The notes below the pieces were generated by a model, which was not told the DNA's origin, did not search any database, and saw only the letters and a program-made list of their open reading frames with translations. From assembly GCF_027587375.1 (NCBI RefSeq), contig NZ_JAMXIC010000016.1:1-64000 (forward strand): a stretch of DNA of 64,000 nt. Reading direction: 5' to 3'. The stretch is from Arthrobacter sp. B2a2-09. Lineage in GTDB: Bacteria > Actinomycetota > Actinomycetes > Actinomycetales > Micrococcaceae. Shown here one piece after another: positions 46,524-54,615 of this stretch. The translations under genes were made by a program, and so were the position numbers. Each line of letters opens with the position of its first letter. Position 1 is the stretch's first letter.

Positions 46524-47629
46524 GAGAGTCCTTCCTCTCCGGAAAGGATCGTGGCCGGCTTCTTCACGCCGGCACCGATCGATGTGAGGATCGTCCGCAG
46601 CGTGGCGGCGCTGTGGAGCAGTTGACGACGACGCTCGGCAGGACCGGGCTCGTCGTCCCAGTCGGCGAGCTCGGGGAAACGCCCATGCGCTACGCCGTCG
46701 TGCGTCGCAACACCGAGCCGGGCCAACTGGCCCAGCCCCGCGGCGTCGAGGTGGGGTTCGTGGGTGAACCACGAACGGTCGAATACCGGGGCATCGAACT
46801 TTCCCCGGTGCTGTTCCAGGGTGAAGTCCCGTACCCCGGCACGGAAAAGGTGGCCGAGGATCGCTTCCCAGTCGAAGACCCCCTCGCCGACTGCCCGCAA
46901 GCGACGCCGGTAACCATGCGGCAGGGGGAACAGGACTGCGTCCTCCAAATGGGTCATCCTGACGTACGGTCCAAGCGCCCGGGCCGCCTCGACGGGATCC
47001 TCCCCACGGACCACGAGGTTGGCTACATCGAATCCGATTCCGAAGACTGCAGGATCCAATGCCTGGACAAGCGCCTGCACTTCCGGTGAAGCCAGGTCTT
47101 CGTGGGTCTTGACGTTGATGCGGACCTTGGCGTCACGCGCGGCGGGTGCGAGCGCCTCGAGGTTCGCTCGGATGAGCCGGAGCTGGGCAGGGTGGTCGAG
47201 GAACCTGCCTTGTTCCGCGGCCCCTTCGCGAACTGATCGTGTGTAAACGAAAAACTCAGTGACTCCTAGTTCCAGGCCCTGGGCCAGGGTCCTGTTCAGC
47301 CCGGCCCGAACCGTGGCGGGATCATCGAACGGTCCCGCACAGCCCAGGCCAAGCTGGAGCTCGACGCCTGCATGCCGGGCTTCCTCTGCCACCTCATGCA
47401 GTTCGCCAGGCTTGTGGAGTTCGCCAGGCGCGTCACCGGAAAGCTCCGCGGCGATGCTGTTGAGCACCACGAGGGTGAAGCCGTCATCCAAGGCGGCCCG
47501 CAGCGATTCCAGGAGTGGCCGGTCTTCGTGGGCCGGGTAGCGGGTGAACTGGACTCCCAGGCGCGTCTCCGGCAGTTCGCCGGTGCCGAGGGGCAGCGAA
47601 TCAGGTAGCAGATGTGTGATCTGGGTCAT
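46520..47629 (-). CDS. TIM-barrel sugar isomerase/epimerase-like protein, paralogue B
   Basis: A 369-residue paralogue of the protein at 39980-41020: IGFDVANLVVRGEDPVEAAR and YVRMTHLEDAVL align with it directly. Three likely metal ligands are kept (Asp, His and Glu in TLEQHR), but the first, Glu in paralogue A (NIETHEE), is Lys here (NVKTHED). It may bind a different metal or have a different role. First gene of the minus-strand operon; ATG 47629 has no obvious ribosome site and lies 17 bases from the operator-like palindrome, so a leaderless or near-leaderless transcript is possible. Confidence 0.78.
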   Translation of the reverse strand: MTQITHLLPDSLPLGTGELPETRLGVQFTRYPAHEDRPLLESLRAALDDGFTLVVLNSIAAELSGDAPGELHKPGELHEVAEEARHAGVELQLGLGCAGPFDDPATVRAGLNRTLAQGLELGVTEFFVYTRSVREGAAEQGRFLDHPAQLRLIRANLEALAPAARDAKVRINVKTHEDLASPEVQALVQALDPAVFGIGFDVANLVVRGEDPVEAARALGPYVRMTHLEDAVLFPLPHGYRRRLRAVGEGVFDWEAILGHLFRAGVRDFTLEQHRGKFDAPVFDRSWFTHEPHLDAAGLGQLARLGVATHDGVAHGRFPELADWDDEPGPAERRRQLLHSAATLRTILTSIGAGVKKPATILSGEEGLS

Positions 47630-47645
47630 GTTGGAAAAGATACAC

Positions 47646-47663
47646 TCGTAAGACGTCTTACGA
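47646..47663. promoter_or_regulatory. 18-bp perfect palindrome, candidate GntR operator
   Basis: TCGTAAGACGTCTTACGA is its own complement and has the GT(N)n-AC halves of GntR/FadR-type operators. It lies between the catabolic operon (start 47629) and the divergent GntR gene (start 47748). On the minus strand TATCTT stands just beyond it, at a -10 position for a start near the ATG, so a bound repressor would cover the -35 to -10 region. Confidence 0.75.
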
Positions 47664-47747
47664 AAGAGTAGATTTTCCGAGCCCCATGTGAGACGCTTCG
47701 TTGACGGAAGTGGATCCGCGAACAGCATGCCTAGCAAGGAGGGCACC

Positions 47748-48446
47748 ATGACGGTGAATGGCCGGCGCAGCGTCGTCGACGATGCGATCGACGACATCCG
47801 CCTGCGGATCCGAGAGGGCGAATGGGGTCTCGGAGACCGTATTCCGCCCGAGCCGGAGCTCGGAAGGGCCTTGGGCCTCAGCCGGGCACCCCTCCGGGAA
47901 GCCCTCCGCGCATTGGTACATGCAGGCCTTCTGGTGACACGGCAAGGTGACGGGACCTTCGTCGCCGCGGTGGACGAACAAGAGGTCGCCTTGCGCAAGG
48001 GCCTCCAGGGAGCGGACCGGCTCGAAGCCATCGAAGTCCGCCGAAGCCTTGACATTCCCGCGGCAGCCCTCGCCGCGCAGCGCCGGGACCAGGTGGACCT
48101 TGACAAGCTCCGGGACGCGCTCGATCGACGCCGCGCCGCTGCGGAAGCCCACGACGAAGACGATTTCCGGCAAGCAGACATCGACTTCCACCGAGCCGTG
48201 GTGGACGCCGCGCACAACCAACTACTGGCCGGCATCTATGGCTCCCTCGCGGAGAGCATCGACGGTTCGTGGACATCGCCCGAGGGCTTGAACCGTGCCG
48301 CCAACACCGAGCACGATAACCACGACGAGCTCTTTGACGCCATCCGCGACCGCTCGGCCCAGGACGCCATGCTGGTGGCTGGAACGATCCTGGACAACCA
48401 GGCCTCGGATTTGGCGGGCAAGCCCCCGCGCTCCACGGGCGCCTAG
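47748..48446 (+). CDS. GntR-family regulator with FCD domain
   Basis: A 232-residue transcription factor. The winged helix (about 8-72) reads LRIREGEWGLGDRIPPEPELG and APLREALRALVHAGLLVTRQGDGTFVA in parts. The all-helical FCD ligand domain (about 85-215) has the Asp and His residues that bind metal and effector: ADIDFHRAVVDAAHN, then NTEHDNHDELFDAI. ATG 47748 has AAGGAGGG upstream. Divergent from the catabolic operon, and the best candidate to bind the palindrome at 47646; release is expected on binding a pathway acid. Confidence 0.92.
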   Translation: MTVNGRRSVVDDAIDDIRLRIREGEWGLGDRIPPEPELGRALGLSRAPLREALRALVHAGLLVTRQGDGTFVAAVDEQEVALRKGLQGADRLEAIEVRRSLDIPAAALAAQRRDQVDLDKLRDALDRRRAAAEAHDEDDFRQADIDFHRAVVDAAHNQLLAGIYGSLAESIDGSWTSPEGLNRAANTEHDNHDELFDAIRDRSAQDAMLVAGTILDNQASDLAGKPPRSTGA

Positions 48447-48483
48447 GATCTCCCGCACCGGGACAATACCTGCAAGGGGACCC

Positions 48484-49944
48484 GTGATTACGCGCATCAA
48501 AGCCGCCTTCATCATTGGCTATGCCGACGGCGACCACTGCATCCTGGCCAACGCGGAGCTGGTCCACGACGGCGGGACCATCGTCTTCGTGGGCCGGGAC
48601 TACCCCGGAGTTGTGGACATCGACGTCGATGCCGGGCAGGCAGTCGTCTCCCCTGGATTCATCGACTTGAACGCCCTGGCAGACATCGACCACGCCCTTT
48701 TCGATTCGTGGCCGGATCCGGGCCGGCGCTTGGGCCTCGTCTGGTCCGAGTCCTACCTGCGGGACCACGGAGCCGTGTTCACCCGCGAGCAGGCACGGTT
48801 CCGACGCGAGTTTGCCCTGTCGCAATTGGTCCGCAACGGCATCACCACCCTCATGCCCATTGCTTCCGAGAGCTACCACGAATGGTGCGAGGACTACGAG
48901 GACCTTGCCGACACCGCCGTCGCCGTGGAAGCCCTTGGCGTCCGGGCCTACCTGGGGCCGAGCTACCGCGCCGCAGTCCCCTATACGGACGGCAAGCGGG
49001 TGATGCTCCACGAGGACGAACGGCGCGGCCTCGATGGCCTGGACCAAGCTGTTCGCTTCGCCCAGGACTACGAGGGGCGGGCCCAAGGGCTGATCAGGAC
49101 GGCGCTGCTACCCGCCCGGATCGAAACGCAGACCGAACAGACCCTCCGCCTCACACGGCAAGCAGCCGATGAGCTCAAGATCCCGGTGCGCCTGCACGCC
49201 GCCCAGGGGCTCTTCGAAGTCGAGACCGTGATCGCCCGCACGGGGCGGCGCCCGCTCCCCTATCTGGCCGATCTCGGTTTCCTCGCAGAGCGCACCTACA
49301 TTCCCCACGCCTGGACCATCCCCGGGCATCCACATATGCCTGCCGCCGCCGGCACGGGGGACGATCTGGCGCTGCTCGCCGGGTCCGGAACGGCGGTCCT
49401 GCTCTGTCCCATCCCCATGGCCCACTACGGCGGGATGCTCGACAACTATGACTCCTACCGCGAGCGCGGGGTGCGGATCGTACTGGGCACGGATTCCGCC
49501 CCGCCCAATATGATTCGCGCCATGGACCTGGCGATGGGAATGACCAAGACCCTCACCGGAGACCGCTCAAGCGCCCAGGCCGCGGACCTGTTTCGCTCGG
49601 CCACCCTGGACCCGGCAGAATCGCTCGGCCGTTCCGACCTGGGCCGCCTGGCACCTGGGGCGCAGGCCGACTATTTCGTCCTGGACCTGACCGGCAGCCA
49701 CATCGGCCCGCACGCCGACCCCATCCGCACCCTGGTCATGAACGCGGACGGGCGGGACATCACGCGGGTAGTGGTGGCCGGCCGGACCATTGTGGACGAG
49801 GGAGAAATTGTCACGGTGGACACGAGCGACTACCGGGAACGTGCCCAGGATTTCCTGAACCACTACATTGCCTCGCTGACCGCCTCGGATTACGCCCACC
49901 GGCCTATCCACGAGCTCCTTCCGCCCAGCTTTCCCCTGCGCTGA
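48484..49944 (+). CDS. TRZ/ATZ-type amidohydrolase-like protein with altered metal motifs
   Basis: A 486-residue protein with the composite amidohydrolase plan: small beta-sandwich ends and a TIM barrel. GITTLMPI, VRLHAAQGLFEVE (about 236-248), IPHAWTIPGH (about 272), VRIVLGTDSAPPN (about 330) and RLAPGAQADYFVLDL all fit. The first metal motif, normally HxH after PGF(I/V), reads SPGFIDLNALADID, so both His are missing, and the usual HxxE is HAAQ. Either catalysis differs or activity is lost. GTG 48484 follows AAGGGGA. Probably co-transcribed with the GntR gene. Confidence 0.8.
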   Translation: MITRIKAAFIIGYADGDHCILANAELVHDGGTIVFVGRDYPGVVDIDVDAGQAVVSPGFIDLNALADIDHALFDSWPDPGRRLGLVWSESYLRDHGAVFTREQARFRREFALSQLVRNGITTLMPIASESYHEWCEDYEDLADTAVAVEALGVRAYLGPSYRAAVPYTDGKRVMLHEDERRGLDGLDQAVRFAQDYEGRAQGLIRTALLPARIETQTEQTLRLTRQAADELKIPVRLHAAQGLFEVETVIARTGRRPLPYLADLGFLAERTYIPHAWTIPGHPHMPAAAGTGDDLALLAGSGTAVLLCPIPMAHYGGMLDNYDSYRERGVRIVLGTDSAPPNMIRAMDLAMGMTKTLTGDRSSAQAADLFRSATLDPAESLGRSDLGRLAPGAQADYFVLDLTGSHIGPHADPIRTLVMNADGRDITRVVVAGRTIVDEGEIVTVDTSDYRERAQDFLNHYIASLTASDYAHRPIHELLPPSFPLR

Positions 49945-50092
49945 TCCCGCACGGCACGCCGGGCTTTCGGTGGCGGAAGAACAAACGGTAGTCGTGCCTC
50001 GAATGTAAACACGGCCCGACCCTCCACGAAACATCGAGTAAACGACCGCAGAAGGCTTGTCCAACAATCCCGCGAACAGCCGTTTTTTTGAC

Positions 50093-50124
50093 TTGACAGG
50101 TGTTCCCGTGTGGTGAGCTAAAAC
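50093..50124 (+). promoter_or_regulatory. Candidate promoter of the carbohydrate ABC importer
   Basis: A consensus TTGACA stands at 50093-50098 after a T run. The best -10 candidates are GCTAAA (18-base spacer) or TAAAAC (20-base spacer) around 50117-50124. The rest of the 269-bp gap 49945-50213 contains the operator-like boxes described next and no gene. Confidence 0.5.
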
Positions 50125-50141
50125 TAGCCGCCCCCTTTGAT

Positions 50142-50176
50142 CCAACAATTCGAATTGACCCAACAGTTCGAGTTTG
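50142..50176 (+). promoter_or_regulatory. Two operator-like TTCGA boxes downstream of the promoter
   Basis: CAACAATTCGAATTG (50143-50157, containing the perfect palindrome CAATTCGAATTG at 50146-50157) and CAACAGTTCGAGTTTG (50161-50176) are tandem near copies, 18 bp apart. They lie between the promoter candidate and ATG 50214, a roadblock position. The form suggests a sugar-responsive repressor such as a ROK or LacI protein, but none is encoded nearby. Confidence 0.5.
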
Positions 50177-50213
50177 GCGCGCCCCGATATCTGCAAACCG
50201 TTAGAGACCTCCC

Positions 50214-51164
50214 ATGACAAGACAACTGACAGGCAGCCCCGCGGCCCCCGCGCAGGCTGTCCAGGCCCCTCAGCGCCGGGGACGTTGGTCCGGCCGAACC
50301 CGACGCGACTTCTTTGTGTTCCTGGCACTGGCCTTGCCGAACTTGGCGCTGATCGCGGTGTTCACGTATCTGCCCTTGGTCAACAACATGTATTACTCGA
50401 CCCTTGACTGGACCCTGGGCTCCACCTCGGCCACCGTTGTGGGCTTCGACAACTACATCAACTTCTTCACCAGCTCCGACGCCCCGCAAGTACTTGGCAC
50501 CACGGTCATCTTCACCGTGGTAACTGTCGGCGGTTCCATGGTGCTGGGCCTCTTGGTGGCCCTGGCCTTGAACGCGAAGGTCCGCGGCACCACATTTGCG
50601 CGTTCCGCCGTCTTCGCCCCCTACGTCCTCAGCGGCGTAGGCGTCGGCCTCGTGTGGCTGTTCATCTTCGACCCCGGATACGGCGTGCTGTCTTGGCTGC
50701 TTCGGGGCATTGGCCAGCAAAGCCCCCAGTGGATCAACGATCCGCAGCTCTCCCTCGTGATGGTCATCATCGTCTACGTGTGGAAGAACCTGGGCTACTG
50801 CGCGGTCGTGTACCTCGCCGGGCTCCAGTCGCTCCCGAAGGACGTCATGGAAGCCGCTTCCCTGGATGGCGCCAACGGCTTCCGCCGCTTCATGAGCATT
50901 TCCGTTCCGCTGCTCTCGCCCACCACGTTCTTCTTGCTGATCACCACGATGATCAGCTCGCTTCAAGCCTTTGACCTGATCCGCATCATGACACCGCTGG
51001 GCAACGGCACCAGCACGCTGATCTACGAGGCCTACCTGCAGGCCTTCGGTGCCTACAACCGCGCCGGATACTCCGCCGCCATCTCAGTGGTGCTCTTCGC
51101 CATCCTGCTCATCATCACCGTGCTCCAGTTGCGGTTCGTCGAACGGAAGGTGCACTACTCATGA
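50214..51164 (+). CDS. Carbohydrate ABC transporter permease (MalF/UgpA-like)
   Basis: A 316-residue permease of the CUT1 sugar importer class. Six hydrophobic segments start at about 33 (FFVFLALALPNLALIAVF), and the EAA loop reads DVMEAASLDGANGFRRFMSISVP. Gene order and pairing with the next permease match glycerol-phosphate or oligosaccharide importers. Coupled to the next gene by an ATGA overlap (51161-51164). Confidence 0.92.
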   Translation: MTRQLTGSPAAPAQAVQAPQRRGRWSGRTRRDFFVFLALALPNLALIAVFTYLPLVNNMYYSTLDWTLGSTSATVVGFDNYINFFTSSDAPQVLGTTVIFTVVTVGGSMVLGLLVALALNAKVRGTTFARSAVFAPYVLSGVGVGLVWLFIFDPGYGVLSWLLRGIGQQSPQWINDPQLSLVMVIIVYVWKNLGYCAVVYLAGLQSLPKDVMEAASLDGANGFRRFMSISVPLLSPTTFFLLITTMISSLQAFDLIRIMTPLGNGTSTLIYEAYLQAFGAYNRAGYSAAISVVLFAILLIITVLQLRFVERKVHYS

Positions 51165-52099
51165 GCACGCTCTCTCCCGTCAGCCCCAACTCCGCGACCG
51201 GCGTCGGGACCCTGAAAGCTCCCGACGCCGGTCCGGAACTTCCGGCGCAACGCGACCGCCCGTTCTCCCGCGCAAACCTCGTACAGACACTCGCCGGAGG
51301 CTACATCCCGCTGATCGTGGCCACCCTGGTGGTGGTCCTGCCGCTGTTGTGGATGTTGTTGAGTTCCTTCAAGCAGCCGGGCGAGATCGTCACCACGGAT
51401 CTCAAGATCCTGCCGCAGGGCCTGAACCTGGAGAACTACCACACGGCCATGACCACAGTGCCGTTCGCGCGGTTCTTCCTGAACAGCCTGATCGTCACCA
51501 CGGTCGGCTCCACGGTCAAGGTGATCCTGGCTATCCTGACCGCTTACGCCCTGGTTTTTGTCCGGTTCCCGTTCAAGAACGTCATCTTCGTCGTGATCCT
51601 CGTGGCCCTGATGGTGCCGCCGCAGGTGTCGATCCTCCCCAACTACATCCTGATCGCAGGAATCGGCGGGAAGAACACCCTGTGGGGAATCATTCTTCCG
51701 GGCCTCGGCACGGCCTTCGGGACCTTCCTCCTTCGCCAGCATTTCAAGACGCTTCCGGGGTCCATTCTCGAAGCCGCGGAAATCGACGGCGCGGGCCATT
51801 GGCGCAGGCTGTGGCAAGTTGTCGTCCCCGTGTCGCTCCCCTCCATCGCCACCGTGGCCCTTGTCACCGTGGTCAGCGAATGGAACGACTACATCTGGCC
51901 GCTGATCATCACCGACCGGCCGGAAACCATGACCCTCCCGGTCGGCCTTACCCTGCTTCAGAACTCTGAAGGAAACGGCGCCGGCTGGGGGATCCTGATG
52001 GCCGGGGCAGTCCTGGTGATCATCCCCATCCTCCTGGTCTTCGCAGCGTTGCAACGCTACATCGTTGCCGGGCTCACCCAGGGCAGCGTCACCGGCTAG
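51161..52099 (+). CDS. Carbohydrate ABC transporter permease (MalG/UgpE-like)
   Basis: A 312-residue second permease. A 45-residue Pro/Ala-rich N-terminus precedes six hydrophobic segments; the EAA loop is SILEAAEIDGAGHWRRLWQVVVPVSL in two parts, and VVSEWNDYIWPLIITDRPETMTLPVGL near the end is typical of MalG/UgpE. It forms the membrane channel with the preceding protein. No ATPase gene accompanies the pair in this window. Confidence 0.92.
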   Translation: MSTLSPVSPNSATGVGTLKAPDAGPELPAQRDRPFSRANLVQTLAGGYIPLIVATLVVVLPLLWMLLSSFKQPGEIVTTDLKILPQGLNLENYHTAMTTVPFARFFLNSLIVTTVGSTVKVILAILTAYALVFVRFPFKNVIFVVILVALMVPPQVSILPNYILIAGIGGKNTLWGIILPGLGTAFGTFLLRQHFKTLPGSILEAAEIDGAGHWRRLWQVVVPVSLPSIATVALVTVVSEWNDYIWPLIITDRPETMTLPVGLTLLQNSEGNGAGWGILMAGAVLVIIPILLVFAALQRYIVAGLTQGSVTG

Positions 52100-52153
52100 C
52101 AACACCGCACCAAACAAAACCTCACCACCTTTGCATCCTTGAGAGGACCAACC

Positions 52154-53500
52154 ATGGCAATGAATCTTGATCGTAGAAACTTCCTGGGGCTCGCCGGACT
52201 TGGGGTCGGCGCCGCCGCCCTGGCAGCATGCGGCGGTCCGTCGACCAGCGGCAGCGTAGCGAGCAGCAGCCCTTCAGACATCGACTTCACCGGCGTCAAG
52301 CCGGCCGGTTCGTTCGACTTCTGGACCAGCCACCCCGGGCAGTCCCAGGCCGTCGAGCAATCCATCATCGACAAATTCCAGGCGAAGTTCCCGGACATCA
52401 AGGTGAACCTCGTGACCGCAGGCGCCAACTACGAGGAAATCGCCCAGAAGTTCCAGACGTCGCAGGCTGCGAAGTCAGCCCTCCCCGGCCTCGTAGTGCT
52501 CTCCGACGTCTGGTGGTTCCGCTACTACACCAACGGCAACATCATTCCGTTGGACGGACTCATCAAGCAGCTGGACGTCAAAATTGATGACTTCCAGAAG
52601 TCCCTCGTAGCGGACTACCAGTACGCCAACAAGCAGTGGGCGCTCCCCTATGGCCGCTCCACCCCGCTCTTCTACTACAACAAGGACCACTTCAAGGCCG
52701 CCGGCCTTCCGGACCGTGCTCCCAAGACATGGCAGGAGTTCGCCGACTGGGCCCCCAAGCTCCAGGCCAGCTCGGGCGCGAAGTACGCCTACATCTACCC
52801 CGCCCTTGCCGGATACGCCGGCTGGACCCTGCAGAACAACCTGTGGGGCTGGGGCGGCAGCTGGTCCAACGGGTGGACCTTCAACTGCGATTCCACTGAG
52901 TCCGTCGCGGCGCTGCAGTGGGCCCAGGACTCCATCTACAAGGACAAGTGGGCCGGCGTCTCCTCCAAGAATGCCGCGGACGACTTCGCCGCAGGCATTA
53001 CGTCCACCACGATCTCTTCCACCGGGGACCTGCTGGGCGTGCTGAAGTCCGCCAAGTTCAACGTCGGCGTCGGCTTCATGCCGGGCGGGCCCAAGGCCGA
53101 GACCAACGTCTGCCCCACCGGCGGCGCCGGACTCGGGATTCCCAGCGGCGTCAGCAAGGAAGTCCAGCTCGCGGCTGCCACTTTCCTTAAATTCATGACC
53201 GAACCCGAGAACACTGCGGCATTCTCCGCCGCGACCGGCTACATGCCCACGCGCGTCTCCGCGGACATGACGGCAGTCCTCGCAAAGACTCCCCAGATCA
53301 AGACGGCCATGGACCAGCTAGCCGTTACCAAGGTGCAGGACAACGCCCGTGTCTTCCTGCCCGGTGCCGATCAGGAGATGGCCAAGGCTGCCGCTAAGAT
53401 CCTCACCCAGCAGGGCGACGTGAAGGCCACCATGACGGACCTCAAGGCAACCCTCGATGGCATTTACACCAAGGACGTGAAGCCCAAGCTCAAGAGCTAG
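52154..53500 (+). CDS. Carbohydrate ABC transporter substrate-binding lipoprotein (UgpB-like)
   Basis: A 448-residue family 1 solute-binding protein. Its leader has a twin-arginine (DRRNFLGLAGLGVGAAA) and a lipobox LAAC (Cys at about 26), so it may be exported folded and then lipid-anchored. FDFWTSHPGQSQ, KFPDIKVNLV, ALPYGRSTPLFYYNKDHFKAAGL and FLKFMTEPENTAAFSAATGYMPTR fit the UgpB/MalE group. ATG 52154 follows AGAGGA. It is last in its operon, after both permeases, the reverse of the commoner order. The sugar is unknown; UgpB-like features hint at a glycerol-phosphate or similar ligand. Confidence 0.9.
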   Translation: MAMNLDRRNFLGLAGLGVGAAALAACGGPSTSGSVASSSPSDIDFTGVKPAGSFDFWTSHPGQSQAVEQSIIDKFQAKFPDIKVNLVTAGANYEEIAQKFQTSQAAKSALPGLVVLSDVWWFRYYTNGNIIPLDGLIKQLDVKIDDFQKSLVADYQYANKQWALPYGRSTPLFYYNKDHFKAAGLPDRAPKTWQEFADWAPKLQASSGAKYAYIYPALAGYAGWTLQNNLWGWGGSWSNGWTFNCDSTESVAALQWAQDSIYKDKWAGVSSKNAADDFAAGITSTTISSTGDLLGVLKSAKFNVGVGFMPGGPKAETNVCPTGGAGLGIPSGVSKEVQLAAATFLKFMTEPENTAAFSAATGYMPTRVSADMTAVLAKTPQIKTAMDQLAVTKVQDNARVFLPGADQEMAKAAAKILTQQGDVKATMTDLKATLDGIYTKDVKPKLKS

Positions 53501-53525
53501 GGCTCTACGCACCGAGTGCTGCCCC

Positions 53526-53597
53526 CTGCCCAACTAGCTCGCAGTTAATGTCGTTTTGATGGCTCAGAACGACATCTAATGCGAGCTAGTTGGGCAG
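53526..53597. repeat. Hairpin repeat, AACGACA family, copy 2
   Basis: CTGCCCAACTAGCTCGCA (53526-53543) and TGCGAGCTAGTTGGGCAG (53580-53597) are perfect 18-bp arms. The stem continues inward with mismatches to TGTCGTT/AACGACA around the loop TTGATGGCTCAG. The inner arm and loop match copy 1 (39906-39947) read on the other strand (TGAGCC). It lies between the convergent importer operon and map, and can terminate both. Confidence 0.85.
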
Positions 53598-53607
53598 CCG
53601 CGTCTGA

Positions 53608-54435
53608 TCAGGGAATCGGAACGGGCACGACGCCGAGCGGCACCAGTTGCGCTGCACCGCCGTCGGACGCGGAAAGCACCCAGATGCCCTTTTCGTGGAC
53701 GGCGACCGAGTGCTCCCACTGGCACGAACGCTTGCCGTCGGTGGTCACCACGGTCCAGTCGTCGTCGAGGGTTGCTGTTTCGATACTGCCGCGGACGAGC
53801 ATGGGCTCGATGGCAAGGCACAGTCCCGGCCTGACCTTCGGGCCGCGGTGCGTGGTGCGATAGTTCAACACATCAGGGGCCATGTGCATCTCGGAGCCGA
53901 TGCCGTGGCCTACGTAGTCTTCCAGGATGCCCAGCGGCTTTCCCGGTACGGAGGAGACGTAGTCATCCACGGCGTTGCCGATGTCGCCGACAAACTTGCC
54001 TTTGGCCAAAGCAGCGATTCCACGCCACATGGCGTCTTGGGTGACATCCGAGAGCCGCTGGTCTTCAGGATCCGCGGCACCGACTATCACGGTGCGCGCG
54101 GAGTCGGAGTGCCAACCATCAACGATCGCTCCGCCATCAATTGAAATGATGTCCCCGTCCTTGAGGACGCGGTCACCGGGGATGCCGTGGACCACTTCCT
54201 CGTTGACGGAAGTGCAGATGGTCGCCGGGAAGCCGTGGTACCCAAGGAAATTCGACTTCGCTCCCGCGTCGATGAGGACCGCCGCAAACACGGCGTCGAT
54301 CTCACGCGTGGTCACGCCCGGTTTCGCAGCCTCAACGGCCGCGTCGAGCGCTCTGCTGAGGACCAATCCGGCCTCTTGCATCTTGCGCATTTGCTCATTG
54401 GTCTTGTATTCGATGCGGGGCTGGCCGAACGCCAT
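53608..54435 (-). CDS. map: Type I methionine aminopeptidase
   Basis: Removes the initiator methionine from new proteins. The 275-residue enzyme has the five metal ligands in order: Asp in IISIDGGAIVDG, Asp in WHSDSARTVIVG, His in YVGHGIGSEMH, Glu in LAIEPMLV and Glu in QWEHSVAVHE. It follows adk, but a strong hairpin (54543-54598) lies between them, so it may have its own promoter. In most relatives infA comes next; here the catabolic block intervenes. Confidence 0.96.
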   Translation of the reverse strand: MAFGQPRIEYKTNEQMRKMQEAGLVLSRALDAAVEAAKPGVTTREIDAVFAAVLIDAGAKSNFLGYHGFPATICTSVNEEVVHGIPGDRVLKDGDIISIDGGAIVDGWHSDSARTVIVGAADPEDQRLSDVTQDAMWRGIAALAKGKFVGDIGNAVDDYVSSVPGKPLGILEDYVGHGIGSEMHMAPDVLNYRTTHRGPKVRPGLCLAIEPMLVRGSIETATLDDDWTVVTTDGKRSCQWEHSVAVHEKGIWVLSASDGGAAQLVPLGVVPVPIP

Positions 54436-54542
54436 GGTCTCCTCTTGTAGTGTGCTGCTTGCGGTGGGCTGCAGAAGCAGATCACCCTCTGATCTCTCTT
54501 ATTTTCGCGCATCAGCGGCCCTGCCTGAAACCGGGGGAACAG

Positions 54543-54598
54543 AAAAGGGCGTGTCCCGCGCGGGGAGCAGCTCACTCCGGCGCGGGACACACCCTTTT
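54543..54598 (-). terminator. Strong terminator after adk
   Basis: AAAAGGGCGTGTCCCGCGC (54543-54561) pairs with GCGCGGGACACACCCTTTT (54580-54598) with one mismatch. In the direction of adk transcription the stem ends in CCCTTTTC. It begins 18 bases after the adk stop codon and splits secY-adk from map. Confidence 0.85.
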
Positions 54599-54615
54599 CA
54601 ACAGTCATGCGGCGA

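Noticed and set aside
38864..53597. Prophage or integrative element explaining the accessory block
   Set aside because: No integrase, phage, conjugation or tRNA attachment-site features are visible.
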